NCBI RefSeq assembly: GCF_022201045.2
Contig: NC_068561.1
Location: 19,904,501 to 19,968,500, forward strand
Source of the DNA: Citrus sinensis
Taxonomy: Eukaryota > Streptophyta > Magnoliopsida > Sapindales > Rutaceae
DNA length: 64,000 bases
Direction: 5' to 3'
The stretch's first letter is position 1. Each line of letters begins with the position of its first letter. Positions 9,719 through 21,900 of the stretch are shown piece after piece. The translations under genes and the position numbers were made by a program. A model generated the notes under the pieces. It did not search any database, was not told where the DNA came from, and saw nothing but the letters and a program-made list of their open reading frames with translations.

Positions 9719-11983
9719 ATGAAGCTCCCACGCTACTATACAGTACTCTACAACATCAAAGCTCAATTGGGTCTGGGAAATGGGCTGGGTTTATCCTCTT
9801 ACTCGACAGCGACGAGTACCGCAACTCGAGAAAGTAAGTGGAAGGGTTCAATGCATACTCTTTTCCGTAGGATTTCTCCAATGGGAAATCCAAATGTTTC
9901 GATCGTTCCGCTACTCAACCAATGGGTCGAAGAAGGACATCCGGTCGACAAACAACAGCTCCAAAGGTTCATCAAGAAGCTGCGATTTTTCAGCCGATTC
10001 ACTCACGCTCTTGAGGTATCAATTTAAGGGTCCTTTTTTTTAAATAATTTTTTTAAAAATTGTTTTGGAAATTACTAATTAAACGATGCGTTTGGTTCTC
10101 TTGAAAAGAAAATGGAGATTTTATAATTTAATTTGAGTATTTTGCATTGCAGTTCAAGAAATTCCGTGCTCATAGACTGAATATTTGTAATGAATTTATT
10201 AGAAAATCTTGACGACGCCCATGGGCGAGCAAGGTTTATTTGCGGTTCATTTTGCAATTTTGAGTAACAAATGGTGCCATAATGAAGTCATATGTTACAT
10301 TTGCCTGTTCTATTTGAAGGTATTGAGTTGACTGTTTCTTGAACTTCTCCTGGTTTTTGGGAGCTGAACCGCCAAGCTTTAGTATCTGATTTCTTTTGTG
10401 TATTTCTCAGATGGATCTTTTACATTTATTTATCATAAGATTTTAGCGGTGAGTTGTTTTTAGCTGTCATCCAATTCCTAATTGATAATCCCAATTTTTT
10501 TATCTGGGCAAACTACATTCAGCAAGGAGAGGGAAATAGCTGCAGTTATCAACACTTTTTGCTGTTCTACTCAACTATATTTTTGGCGAAGAATAAAAAT
10601 CATTAGCTGCTAATTGGACACTGTATTGTTGTTATTAAACTTTTTGGATATTTCATCATGATTTTGGGTATCTCCAATGTTTGGCTTCCTAATATTATGA
10701 TCTGTTCCCCCTCTCTTCCCCAGATATCGATGTGGATGACAGACAAAAGGTATCTCAATATTACAGCTGCTGATGCTGCTGTTCGGCTGGACTTGATCGC
10801 TAAAGTTAAAGGCATAGAAGAAGCAGAAAATTATTTCAGTTATATTCCAGAAAAAATAAAGGGCCTTGAGGTTTATTCTGCTCTTCTCAACTGCTATTCC
10901 AATGTAAAATCCACAGATAAAGCAGAGGCCACCATGCAGAAAATGAGAGATTTGGGGCTGGCTAGGACAACAGTGGTTTACAATAGCATGCTTAAGCTTT
11001 ATTATAAAACTGGAAATTTTGAGAAACTTGACAGTCTGATGCATGAAATGGAAGAAAACGGCATTACTTATGACAGATACACGTATTGCACCCGTCTTGG
11101 TGCATATGCTGATGCTTCTGACCATGAGGGAATTGACAAGATTTTGACAATGATGGAAGCAGATCCCAATGTTGCATTGGACTGGGTAATTTATGCTACT
11201 GTAGGAAACGGGTATGGAAAAGTTGGGCTTCTAGACAAGGCTTTAGCAATGTTGAAGAAATCTGAGGAACAAATAAAGGGTGCAAAGGTCAATAGCGCAT
11301 ATAACGTCATTCTCACTTTATATGGAAAATATGGGAAGAAAGATGATGTTCTAAGAATTTGGGAACTGTACAAGAAAGCAGTGAAGGTTCTCAACAATGG
11401 CTATAGAAATGTCATATCTTCCCTGCTGAAACTTGATGACCTAGAAAGTGCTGAGAAAATTTTTGAGGAGTGGGAATCCCAGGCTTTATGCCATGATACC
11501 CGGATACCAAACTTCCTTATTGATGCGTACTGCAGAAATGGGCTTTTGGAGAAGGCTGAAAATCTTGTAAACCATGAGAAATTGAAGGGAAGGGAGATTC
11601 ATGTGAAGTCATGGTACTATTTAGCTACAGGGTATCGGCAGAATAGTCAAATTCATAAAGCAGTTGAAGCAATGAAGAAAGTATTAGCAGCTTATCAAAC
11701 TTTGGTCAAGTGGAAGCCAAGTGTGGAAAGCTTGGCTGCATGTCTTGATTACTTTAAAGATGAAGGAGATATTGGTGGAGCAGAGAATTTCATAGAACTC
11801 CTCAATGATAAAGGTTTTATACCCACGGATCTTCAAGACAAATTATTGGATAACGTTCAAAATGGAAAATCAAACTTGGAAACTCTCAGGGAGTTGTATG
11901 GTAATTCTTTGGCTGGAAATGAAGAAACACTTTCAGGTCCAGAGGGTGATACCAGTGATTTGATAGAAGAGAAAGCACATTGA
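9719..11983 (+). CDS. P-class pentatricopeptide repeat protein, copy 2 (At2g20710-like)
   Basis: Two exons, 9719..10015 and 10724..11983, joined in phase 0, give 518 residues. The N-terminus is a basic, Ser/Thr-rich presequence suggesting mitochondrial import. It is followed by roughly ten P-class PPR repeats of about 35 residues without a DYW or E domain, and an acidic C-terminal tail. The exon structure and intron position match copy 1, and the two proteins align over nearly their whole length, so this is a tandem duplicate. This copy keeps the full C-terminus and is the better functional candidate. The proximal promoter is only about 150 bp long before the right end of a MULE, so upstream control may differ from copy 1. 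The RNA target cannot be inferred. Confidence 0.9.
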
Positions 11984-12663
11984 AACACGATTTCCGAAGA
12001 CCTCTCTAACTTTCCCATAACCTAGCATTAGGTAGTAGAAGCAAAATGAGCATGAAGGTTTATTTGGTGATTGTAAGAGATATTTTCATGTCCATTTTGG
12101 GATAATGGCGATAAAGCCACTTCTGAATCCATCATCTTAGATGGTTAATGAAGGAAGTATGATTATGTTTCTTCCAAATTATTTGTGTTGGTGGTGGTCG
12201 GATAAATGGTTGCTTTCACCCAAAACGAAAAACAAGTGAGAAAATGAGGAATCATCCTTATTTATTCTCTGCAAAAAGTTAATTTCTTATTCAAAGAGAC
12301 TCTCCTTAGGCTTAAAGATTCTGTATATCTCTGAAAGAATTTTAAGGAAAGTTCTCTCTTAAACGAAGGATTACTGCATTTTTTGCATGAATAATTTTTA
12401 AATTTCACAATTCTTAAACTTGCTGATTGTATAAAAATAAAGAGTAATGATATAATCATAAATTTTTATTAAAAAATAATATTAATCAGTCTAATCTAAT
12501 TTATTAAGACATTATGACGTCACTTGGCATGGTAAAAATAATTTTTTTTTCTTTTATGAAATAATAATTGTTTAAAAAAGACGAACAATTTTACTACCCG
12601 TATAAAGAATGACTCATCCCTGCATACAAGCTACAGCAGCCGCGGCAGCCAAAAGTAACCAAA
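11984..12663. other. Intergenic spacer between PPR copy 2 and the methyltransferase gene
   Basis: This holds the probable 3' untranslated region of the PPR gene and the short promoter of the next gene. No other feature was recognised. Confidence 0.4.
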
Positions 12664-12996
12664 ATGGAGGAGCTCAAAGAAAACAAAATGCACCTAAAAA
12701 ACGACGACGTTGAAGTCGAAGAGGATGATGACCGGCCGATGCTGAGCTCTCAAGCTTTGGCAGCTCTTCAGGAATTCCTTTCAGAACAAAACCAAACTTC
12801 GGAAACTGCTCAAAATAAAACAGAATCAGACTCAGATGAGGTGGCGTTAGTGTCGGAGGACTGGAGGCTGAGCCAGTTCTGGTACGACGCTGTGACGGCA
12901 GAGACTGTAGCTCAAGAAGCCGTTTCTCTTTGTAGTGATTCCGATTCTCGCGTTGCCTGTATTGCTTGCCCCACGCTCTACGCTTACTTAAAGGTA

Positions 12997-13031
<35 letters not shown>

Positions 13032-14208
13032 ATTTCTATGTATTTACTCTTTTTTTGTTTGGGAGATAAAATTGATTCATTTGAATTTACAGAAAATTAG
13101 ACCTGAGGTGTCGCCGAAAATACTTGAATACGACATGCGTTTTGAGCAATACGGAAGTGATTTTGCGTTTTATGATTATAATCAACCGCAAGATTTGCCA
13201 TTGGAGCTCAAGCATGCTTTCAGTGTTGTTGTCGTAGATCCACCTTATCTGGTGAGATTTTATTAATCATCATTTTAATTTATTCAAAAGTGGTTAAATT
13301 GTTGAAATGCTAGTAGCTTAGTACATAATTTTTAATCTGCTTCCATGTAACTGTGGAGCAATGAGATTAATATTGGTGATTATGCTCGTAGATTGGACGC
13401 ATAGTCACTACTATTCTACTAAGCTTTTAAGCCTTTGCGAGTGTAGACAAATTTTCTTGGCTTCTAATGTCTATGATCTCTTAATATTTTGAAAAATAAT
13501 CTTGTTAGAAAAATGATAAATAAGTGTTTTGAATTCCTTTGAGGCTTGGACACCCTGTGCCAACTCCAAGCATTTTATGGGTTATTTAAAAAGGAAAAAT
13601 TAAGTTGGACTTGTTGCAATTGCATGAGTTCATCCATTTGTATCTTACGTATCCCTGGTAGATGCATGTGGCGGGGAACATGATTCCTAGTTCTATGTCT
13701 AGCTGTGAGATTATTGTATGGTCAAGTTTGGAATCACATGCTTATAAATGTAAGTAGAAATTGATGGGTTGATTCTATTGATGTGTGATCAACAGAGCAA
13801 GGAGTGTCTGGAGAAAGTAAGTGAAACAGTTTCTTTTCTTGCTAGACCAGGGGATTCGAAGTTGCTTCTACTCACAGGTTGACATTGATTCTCCATCCAT
13901 TCTTGTAACATAATTGCTCTTTATATGTTTGGTTTATACCTTTTGAAAGAATTTAGTGACCCTGTTATTAGTTTCTCTTACCACATAATTTTCTTAGGCT
14001 TTTCTTTGTAGCCTTTTCATGGTAAATTCGATAGATTGCATTTGTGATGGTTGCAGGTGAGGTGCAGAAGGAGAGAGCTGCAGAGCTTTTAGGTTTGCGT
14101 CCGTGTGGTTTTAGACCACAGCACTCTAGCAAACTTGGGAATGAATTTCGACTATTCACAAACTACAACCCGGGTACGAGATTAGGAGGGTGGGAGCAAG
14201 AGAACTAG
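12664..14208 (+). CDS. N6AMT2/EFM5-type protein-lysine N-methyltransferase
   Basis: Four exons (12664..12993, 13093..13251, 13796..13877, 14057..14208) with GT-AG introns and consistent phases give 240 residues. After an acidic N-terminus there is a Trp-Arg-Leu-Ser-Gln-Phe-Trp-Tyr segment and an Ala-Cys-Pro-Thr-Leu-Tyr segment. The catalytic motif Asp-Pro-Pro-Tyr lies at residues about 159-162, encoded at the end of exon 2. The C-terminus keeps the Phe-Arg-Pro-x-His and Phe-x-x-Tyr-Asn pattern of the family. The family was first named as an N6-adenine DNA methyltransferase; human and yeast members (EEF1AKMT1, Efm5) methylate a lysine of translation elongation factor 1A using S-adenosylmethionine. 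The length matches these enzymes (about 210-250 aa). Intron 1 begins just before an (ATTG)n run at 13002-13031. Confidence 0.9.
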
Positions 14209-15956
14209 GTGCATGTTGCTTTCTACAACTGGACTAATATGTTACCCGGCCAATGGTATGACCATATGTGGTTTCTGTATTTATAGTCCTTGTATTATTT
14301 TGATTGCTTGAAAAAAAAAAAGGTATAGATATCAGTTAGCTAATATCTTGAGCCATGATTGTCATTCTAGTTTAGATATCTGACATTTGAATTATGGCAA
14401 CAGATTTGATTACAGTTTCTTATTTTAGCTGCAAAAACTAAGATGATGGTGGGGGGCTTTCACTTTCGAGTTGTAATTATGGAAAAACTCCAGCTGAATT
14501 GTGCTCTCAATGCTCAGCATGAAAGTGCACTGCAAGGAGAGTGTGTTTCTTTCACTTTGTTCTTGTGTTATTTTCCTCTCTTTTTTTTCGTCGTTTTAAG
14601 ACCAATTTTGGCATTTAATTATGAACCGGTACATTATGCTGTACGAAATTGCAAATTTGTATGTTATGAGATAATGTAGTTGGAATATTTCCATTTTTTC
14701 CTGATCTTCTCTTCTTCGAAGAAAGTGTGTAAACCCAAAAGCTTTTAGAATTTTCATCGTATTTAACACGGGATGCAGCATAGACTAACAAGTAGTTTGA
14801 AACGTATACTCATTGACGTTGTATTAGAACTGCGGAAAGTTGTGCTCAAATGATGGAAAATTATTATAGATTGTCACGTGGTGAGTGATTTATCTAAATT
14901 ATGTGTGAATTGTATAAAATTTGTGTGTATACGATATGAGATGCATTACTCTATAATTAATAGGTGAATTGTATAAAGTTCAAATAATGTAACATATGGT
15001 GCGAAATTATCTCAAATTGTCTTGTAATTAGTGATTTTTAAAATTATGTGTGAATTGTATAAAATTTATGTGTATACGATATGAGATGCATTACTCTATA
15101 ATTAATAGGATTAATTGAATCCTTACTAAATTTATTTGATTATTGAAGTTAAATAAGAAATTATTTTTAATTTGAGTCTTAATATCATGTCATATTATTT
15201 AGGTATTCAAATAGTGACGTATGTAATATTACTTAAACAAATATTAACTTTTGTGACATCTTATTTAAAAAAAAATATCAAAAGATCAAAAAGCATCGCA
15301 CGACCTAATTGTCAAACCTAATTTTAATATTAAACTTAGATCATGTTTGGAATTGAGGTGGTATAACTTTTGAATTACAGTCAATGTGAAAAAAAAATTA
15401 TAATTATAAAATAAAAGTTAATATTACGTAGTAAATATAATTTTTAAATAATAATTTGATAAAATTAGTAAAAATATAATAAATTTTTCATTATATAAAT
15501 GTAAAATTAAATCAACTTAATTTTTAAATTATATTAATTAATATTTACCAAATATTTTAGTGGCATAACTTTTAAGATACAATTGTCTAATCTCTTCCTC
15601 AGTCAAGCTATTCGAATTGAACTAACAACTTTTAATATATTTTGGCTTCAAATTTTATAATTTCACAAATAGGAGAAAGTTTATCTATTTGTATCAAATA
15701 GGTCCACAGCAGGCAGTAGTGATTTGGACAATTGGACAGTATATGTCCTTAATTAAGAAAATGTTAAAGAGTTAGGGACCCAAATGTTGTAAAGGATTAC
15801 TGGATTAGGTGGATCCGAACCCGAAGCAAAATTTGGAAATCTCTCGAGATTCTGAGGCATCGTTCAAGATGCCACGTTTTTTTATAAAATGATCGGCAGG
15901 TTCGCTAAAAGATTTCAAGTAAAAGTCACCGAGAAGCTTACTTCTTGACGTGCAAA
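14209..15956. other. Intergenic spacer with a local duplication
   Basis: AT-rich sequence between the methyltransferase and rhomboid genes. Apart from the tandem duplication at 14855-15113 and the presumed promoter of the rhomboid gene near 15700-15950, I see no gene or RNA. Confidence 0.4.
14855..15113 (+). repeat. Tandem duplication, period 144 bp
   Basis: The block around ATGTGTGAATTGTATAAAAT at 14901 recurs at 15045. It continues through a shared TGTGTATACGATATGAGATG stretch and TCTATAATTAATAGG. The left parts of the two units are more diverged than the right parts. Confidence 0.85.
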
Positions 15957-18900
15957 ATGAGACCCAACATTGTTTCGGAGGTAAGCTCAGTCAGATCTAA
16001 CACACCACAACTCTGTGTTGTTAGGGTTTCATAATTCGAATAATCGTGATTTTTTTTATTGCAAAGTAAAAACGTTACTTTCTTTCGTACTTGCCGAGAA
16101 AGTGTGAGAAAATGTAACGAAATGAAAGTTCTTGGATCGTATCTGTTGTTCTTTCTAAAATTTGTGCTTCTTTATGTTAGTTTCTAGCTTGTGAGCTTCG
16201 TTGTGTTAATGCTGTTACTCTTCTGATGTAAAATTGTGGATTCGAGTTGCTGTTGGTGTTCGAAAAGTGTGAGTGATTGTCAATTTTAGAGGATTCTTAC
16301 TGTAGCTAAAGGGCTGGTCGAAAAATTAAAATGTGTTTATGAATGAATGAAGTAGAGAGATCAAGGACTCATTGGTTTTGGTCAGTTTCTTTGAGCTTAT
16401 AGTTGCTCTTTTTTTTAAATGCTAAAGTTGGATATTAATTTGTTTAATGTTTCTAAAACATGTTTGTAATTGCTGTGTTTTTACTTAATTTTGAAAGTAA
16501 TGCAGCTGAAGTGTTAGATAAATGATCCATGTATACTTGACACCTAGTAATTTTATGTCTCATAGCAACTATGGATTTGTCACTGCAACCGAATTCCAAA
16601 CATATCCTTAATCATATGGAGCTTTTAGCATGAAGGATGTGATTGCTTCTTACGCCTTTATCTGATACTGTCTTTCTATAATGATCTGAGAGTGTGCTTT
16701 TCTCATTCCCATATTAGATGAAATGCTAATTAATGTGCTAATTATTGTGCCTCTAGAAATCCATTTCTATTGATTGGTCTAGACGGGGGGTTGTTCTGTC
16801 AGTGTTTTTGGTTGAAAAGAATATCCGTTACGAATAGTTTTTCAACTTTATGTAATTGATGTCTCACTTGAATCTTAACTTGGTGTTTATTGGTTTATAC
16901 TTTATAGGCGGGGTTGTCCACCAGAGTGAATCAGTGGTGGGAAAGTATTCCATTCTTTACGTCTGCTGTGGTGATTGTTTGTGGGACAATTTACTTGATC
17001 TGCCTCTTGTTTGGATATGATTCCTTTTATGAAATATGTTTCCTCCCATCTGCAGTTATATCACGGTTTCAAGGTACATTCATGCAATCTGACAAAGATG
17101 ATTATCATTATAAATATGTGGGTACAAACACATTGAACCTTCTCTGTGATATGATCAAAAGTTGGTCATGATCATGTTGGAAAGATTTTTCCTCATTTTG
17201 ACTGCATGGCTGTAGTATTTTGCGAGTTATGTGAATAATTAGGAATAACTCCGAAGAAACACTATGTAATTCTTTACACTATTTACTGCATGATTTGTTG
17301 CTCCAATGTATCATTTACCTGTTTTTTCTGTGATTGCACTCGAGCTATTTTGTTACGCCAAAATGGAATTAATGATTGCTTTGGTAACTGTGAATTCTTC
17401 ACCCTATGTCACTATCTTTTTTCATGCAATTGCGCTGTAGTTATGTCGATACGTTAATATGGAATTAATTATTTCTTCGGTAACGGTGAATAGTTCACAC
17501 TTTTGATTACATAAATCAAGCACTAACTCTAGCTAGCAGCTGAGTAGTATTTGTTGGAAATGGGAGAACATGGATCATGGAAATTTTCTGGATAATAAGC
17601 TCCCGTTCTTAGTTAGGGGTAAATAGTCAACGGACTAGTCACTTACGCATACTTCCTAACTTATGATGGTAGTTTTTAGTTATTTCTTCTACGAGCCTAT
17701 CATGGGTCACAAAACAATGCGCCATTCTACAAAAATATATGTTCTGACAAATCATATCATTCGTTATACTGACTTTTTTAAAAAATGTGTCCCTCTGTAC
17801 TTTTTTATCACATGGGATGGTAATTGTCTGTTGCCGTTTCCTTTTGAATGTAACAATTATTGTTCTTCCTCGTATATATATTTTTATCGTAGCTTTTCAT
17901 TCTGGGATATGTACCCTTATGAAGGAGAAAAAAATGCAATCTTTGAACATGCCACTTGGTAAATTTTGGACTTGGCCTTTTCTAACCAAGCAATGGCTGC
18001 CACAGGTCTCTGCATGACTTGCATTTGGGAACCAAAAACTCTCATTTTATAAGCTTCCTGGTGTTCTAGTTACATTGTTGATTTCAATCTGGCTGTCCTA
18101 TCAGGAGGTTAATAATCCATGTTACTTGGATGTTTGTTTTAACTTTGAGAAGCATTTCAATTGCTATTACCTAAATATAATCCATATTCAATTGTCAATA
18201 AGAGATAACAACAACAACAACAATTATTATTATTATTATTATTGTTGTTGTTGTTGTTTACTTCATATTACGAAGAAGATCATATTTTTGTAATTTTCTT
18301 AACAGAGTGAATCATTTCTGTCTATGATAATTAATTTTACTCTTTTGTCTTGCAGTTTACAGGTTTTATACCTCCATTGTTTTTCATGGTTCACTGCTAC
18401 ACGTTCTATTCAACATGTTGGCTTTGGTTCCTTTGGGTTCTGAACTGGAGCGAATTATGGGATCTGTCCGCATGTTTTACATTACTATTTTGTTGGCCAC
18501 AAGCAATGCTATTTTACATCTTCTAATTGCTTTGTTGGTAGCCCATATTCCATTTTATCGGTTACAGAACGTCATGGATGAGTGTGCAATCGGCTTCTCA
18601 GGAGTTATTTTCTCTTTGATCGTCATAGAGACAAGTTTGAGTGGAGCCCAATCTAGGAGGTTGGCTTTGTCTTCTTACTTTTGGTCTGATTTCATATTTT
18701 CATGTGTGTGTGTACATACTCCTACAACAGACAATCATATGGATGAATCCCTGTATTTTATCATTGAGTATATAATATAATGATTTCTTTTTCATTTTTG
18801 GCCAATATGCCTGCTCCTTGAACTGAGTTGCAACTTTATTTTTTTCGTTCTGCAGTGTGTTTGGTCTCTTCAACATCCCTGCTAAGTGGTAAATGCAATA

Positions 18901-21900
18901 ACTTACTCTTAGGATGTGTGATTATGGTTTTCTTCTTCTTTTCTTTTCTATCATATTCTTTTTAAGTCTCACGAGGTGGCATCTAATGGAACATTATGCT
19001 CAGGTATCCATTGATCTTATTAGTACTGTTCCAGGTTCTTATGACCAACGTCTCGTTACTTGGACACCTATGTGGCATTTTGTCTGGATTTGCATGTACG
19101 TTCTCAGCTTTTCTTTCAGACTCTTTATATTTTCCTCTCATAATATTATATGTTCATTTAAAATATTTGCTCCTGGCTCTACATTTTCAGATACCTATGG
19201 CTTTTTCAACCTCCTTATGCCTGGAACATCCTTCTATTCTGCCATTGAGTCTTCCTCTTTGCTTGTAAGTATTTCAATGGAACTGGATTGTGATGATAGA
19301 CGGACTTTGGTTTTCCTTTTCTTATTGGATTGCTTGGGCATGTTGCCATTTTATTTGTCTCTGGATGAATTGAGGCAGTGTTTACTTTCAGGAGTGGGAG
19401 TGTGGAGTGTGGATTCCTCCCACTCCGGTGTTTACTTACCTTAAAAAAGGGGGGAGTGGGAGTGGGAATCCGTGGGTCCCACCCAATTTTGGAGTGGGGA
19501 GTGGGATTCCCACTCTCATGGGGAGAGGTGGGAGTGGGAATCCACTCCCCCCTCTTCTCATTTTATCCTTATAAAAATAAATAAATAAATAATATTTAAT
19601 AAAATAAATAAATAATATCATATTTAATAAAATAAATAATATCATATTTATTAAAAATAATAATTATATCATATTTATTTTATTAAATTTAATAAAATAA
19701 AAATAAATAAATTTTATATTTAAATTAATAATATTAAACATTAATTTTAATAAATATTAATTAATTATTTAATTAATAATAATAAATATTTTATTCTAAA
19801 AAAATATTAATTTTGTACTATATTATCAATAATAATATTTCATTTGTGTTGTTATTATTAATAATTTTTATTCACATAATTTAAATTTAAATTAATAAAA
19901 AATTATGATTTACATAATTAAGAATATTAGTAATTATTATTAATTTATAAATATAATAAAATATTTATTTTATTTTCCAAATATATTTTTTATTAATTTT
20001 TTAATTACAAATTATAATTCTGTACATAAGGATAAAATTGTAATTTAAAACAATTTACTCCTAATCCAAGATAAAGTAAACAAATAATTGGGATTCTGAT
20101 TGACAATCCATACTTTCATTTAGTCTAAGTAAACACTCTACTCTCACTCCCACTCCACACTCCTAATCCAAGGATTCTCACTCTTCAGGATTCCCACTCC
20201 AATCCAAAAAGTAAACGCAGCATGAGTTGCTTGGTTTTGGCGAAGCTAAGTGGAGTTGAAAATATTTGCAATTGCTTTACTGGTCTGCTTAGTAATTAAA
20301 AAAACTGAAGAAATGTTTTAGATACCGCGGGGTGTTGTCCATTTGGTTTTACTTCTTGTCACAACTCTCATCCACATTTGGGATCCTTGCCCTCCCATAA
20401 AATCCTAACGGCACTGAGTTTTCTGGCCTTATATGCAAACACATAAGAATCAGATATGCTATTTGAGATCTCTCTACAGAGACTTGTATCCTGACTTGAG
20501 ATTGATTACATATGGAACTGTATTTAGGGTTGTATGTCCTATGTTAAAATGTATTTCTAGTCTTCTACACCTCCTCTATGTGCATTCTTTCTGAGCTTGC
20601 TTTTGTCCCTGCCCCCATAGTTTAAGAAGCCATCATGGTTTTAATAATTTGTATGTGGAATGTTGCATCACCTGATACAGGTGTCTTAACTGCCCAAAGA
20701 AAAAGTACAGGCTTCTTATCTGTTACCTATAAGCATAATTAGAACAAAATTTTAAAGTGAGTACTGGGGAGGGAAATATTAATTGCTGACTGCCTTCCCA
20801 ACTGATGAACTTGTGTCAATTTATCTAAATAACCATAGCAATATGGCTTCATTTCATGGAAACTTTGTGTATGTTACTTTCCTTTTACCCTTACATTTTC
20901 ATACAGATAGCTTTAAATAGTGTGTTGTTTTTGTGAATGCCAGTCCACTTGCATAAGACAGCCTAAATTTATCTTGTGTACTGGTGGGAATCCTTCTGGC
21001 TACATCCCAACATATTCTGGACAGAATACAAGTTCCAGGTAAGCATTGAGCTCCGTATGCCAGATTCTACTTTATATCCCTAAAAGGTATATAACTTGAT
21101 TATTTTTATTAAACAGTGGATTGTTTTCTGGAAATATTTGGAGCTACTTGTCTTCTTGGATGCCACAGAGGGAAACATCATCTCAGGTATTAAATCAGTT
21201 GATTTTAGAGGGCTTTTCACAATGTTAAATATGTTATTCAATATGTTCCTTGTTTGTTATGGTTGATCTAGCCAATTAGGGCACCTGAAAGGGATAATAT
21301 GGATTTCTAATTGGCCTTCAGCTTTGTTAATTGATGGTAGCTTTTCTGACTTGAATACATGCCTGTGCAGTATGAATTTTACCATTTCCTCTGCAATTTT
21401 TGCAACTCATATTGTACGTTCATTCATTTTACTTCTGCTTCAATTTACACCTGAATATGGAACCCTTGACAACTTTGGCTACTTTTCTTGAACTAATTAT
21501 GCACTGAAAGAAACAGCAATTGTGGTTATGAAGTTATGCAGTAAAAATACAATGTAAAGAATGTGTCATGTGGGTGATTTCTCTGTTTTTTGTTCATATT
21601 TTCCCTTAAATCTGTCTTTATTGCTTAATGTTGTCCCATTCCACTTTCCTTCTTTTCTTTTGCTGTCCCTGTATTTCTCAATCATTGTAACCTGCAATCT
21701 TTACTTAAGATAACATCAATTAACCAATCTCCTCTTACCGACATGCAGCCAACACAAGATAGCCGGTTCCCTGGGAGAGGAAGAACTCTTAGTTCCAGCC
21801 AAAGTCCTGTACATGTAGATTCAAACCTACAAGCTAGACTTCTGGATAATAGTAGTCCTGAAAACCGTTCCCATATGATATTAACTGAAACAGGAGACAG

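Noticed and set aside
15341-15620. Possible further MITE between the methyltransferase and rhomboid genes
   Set aside because: Motifs such as GTGG(T/C)ATAACTTTT occur near both ends but in the same orientation. I could not define inverted ends or a target duplication.
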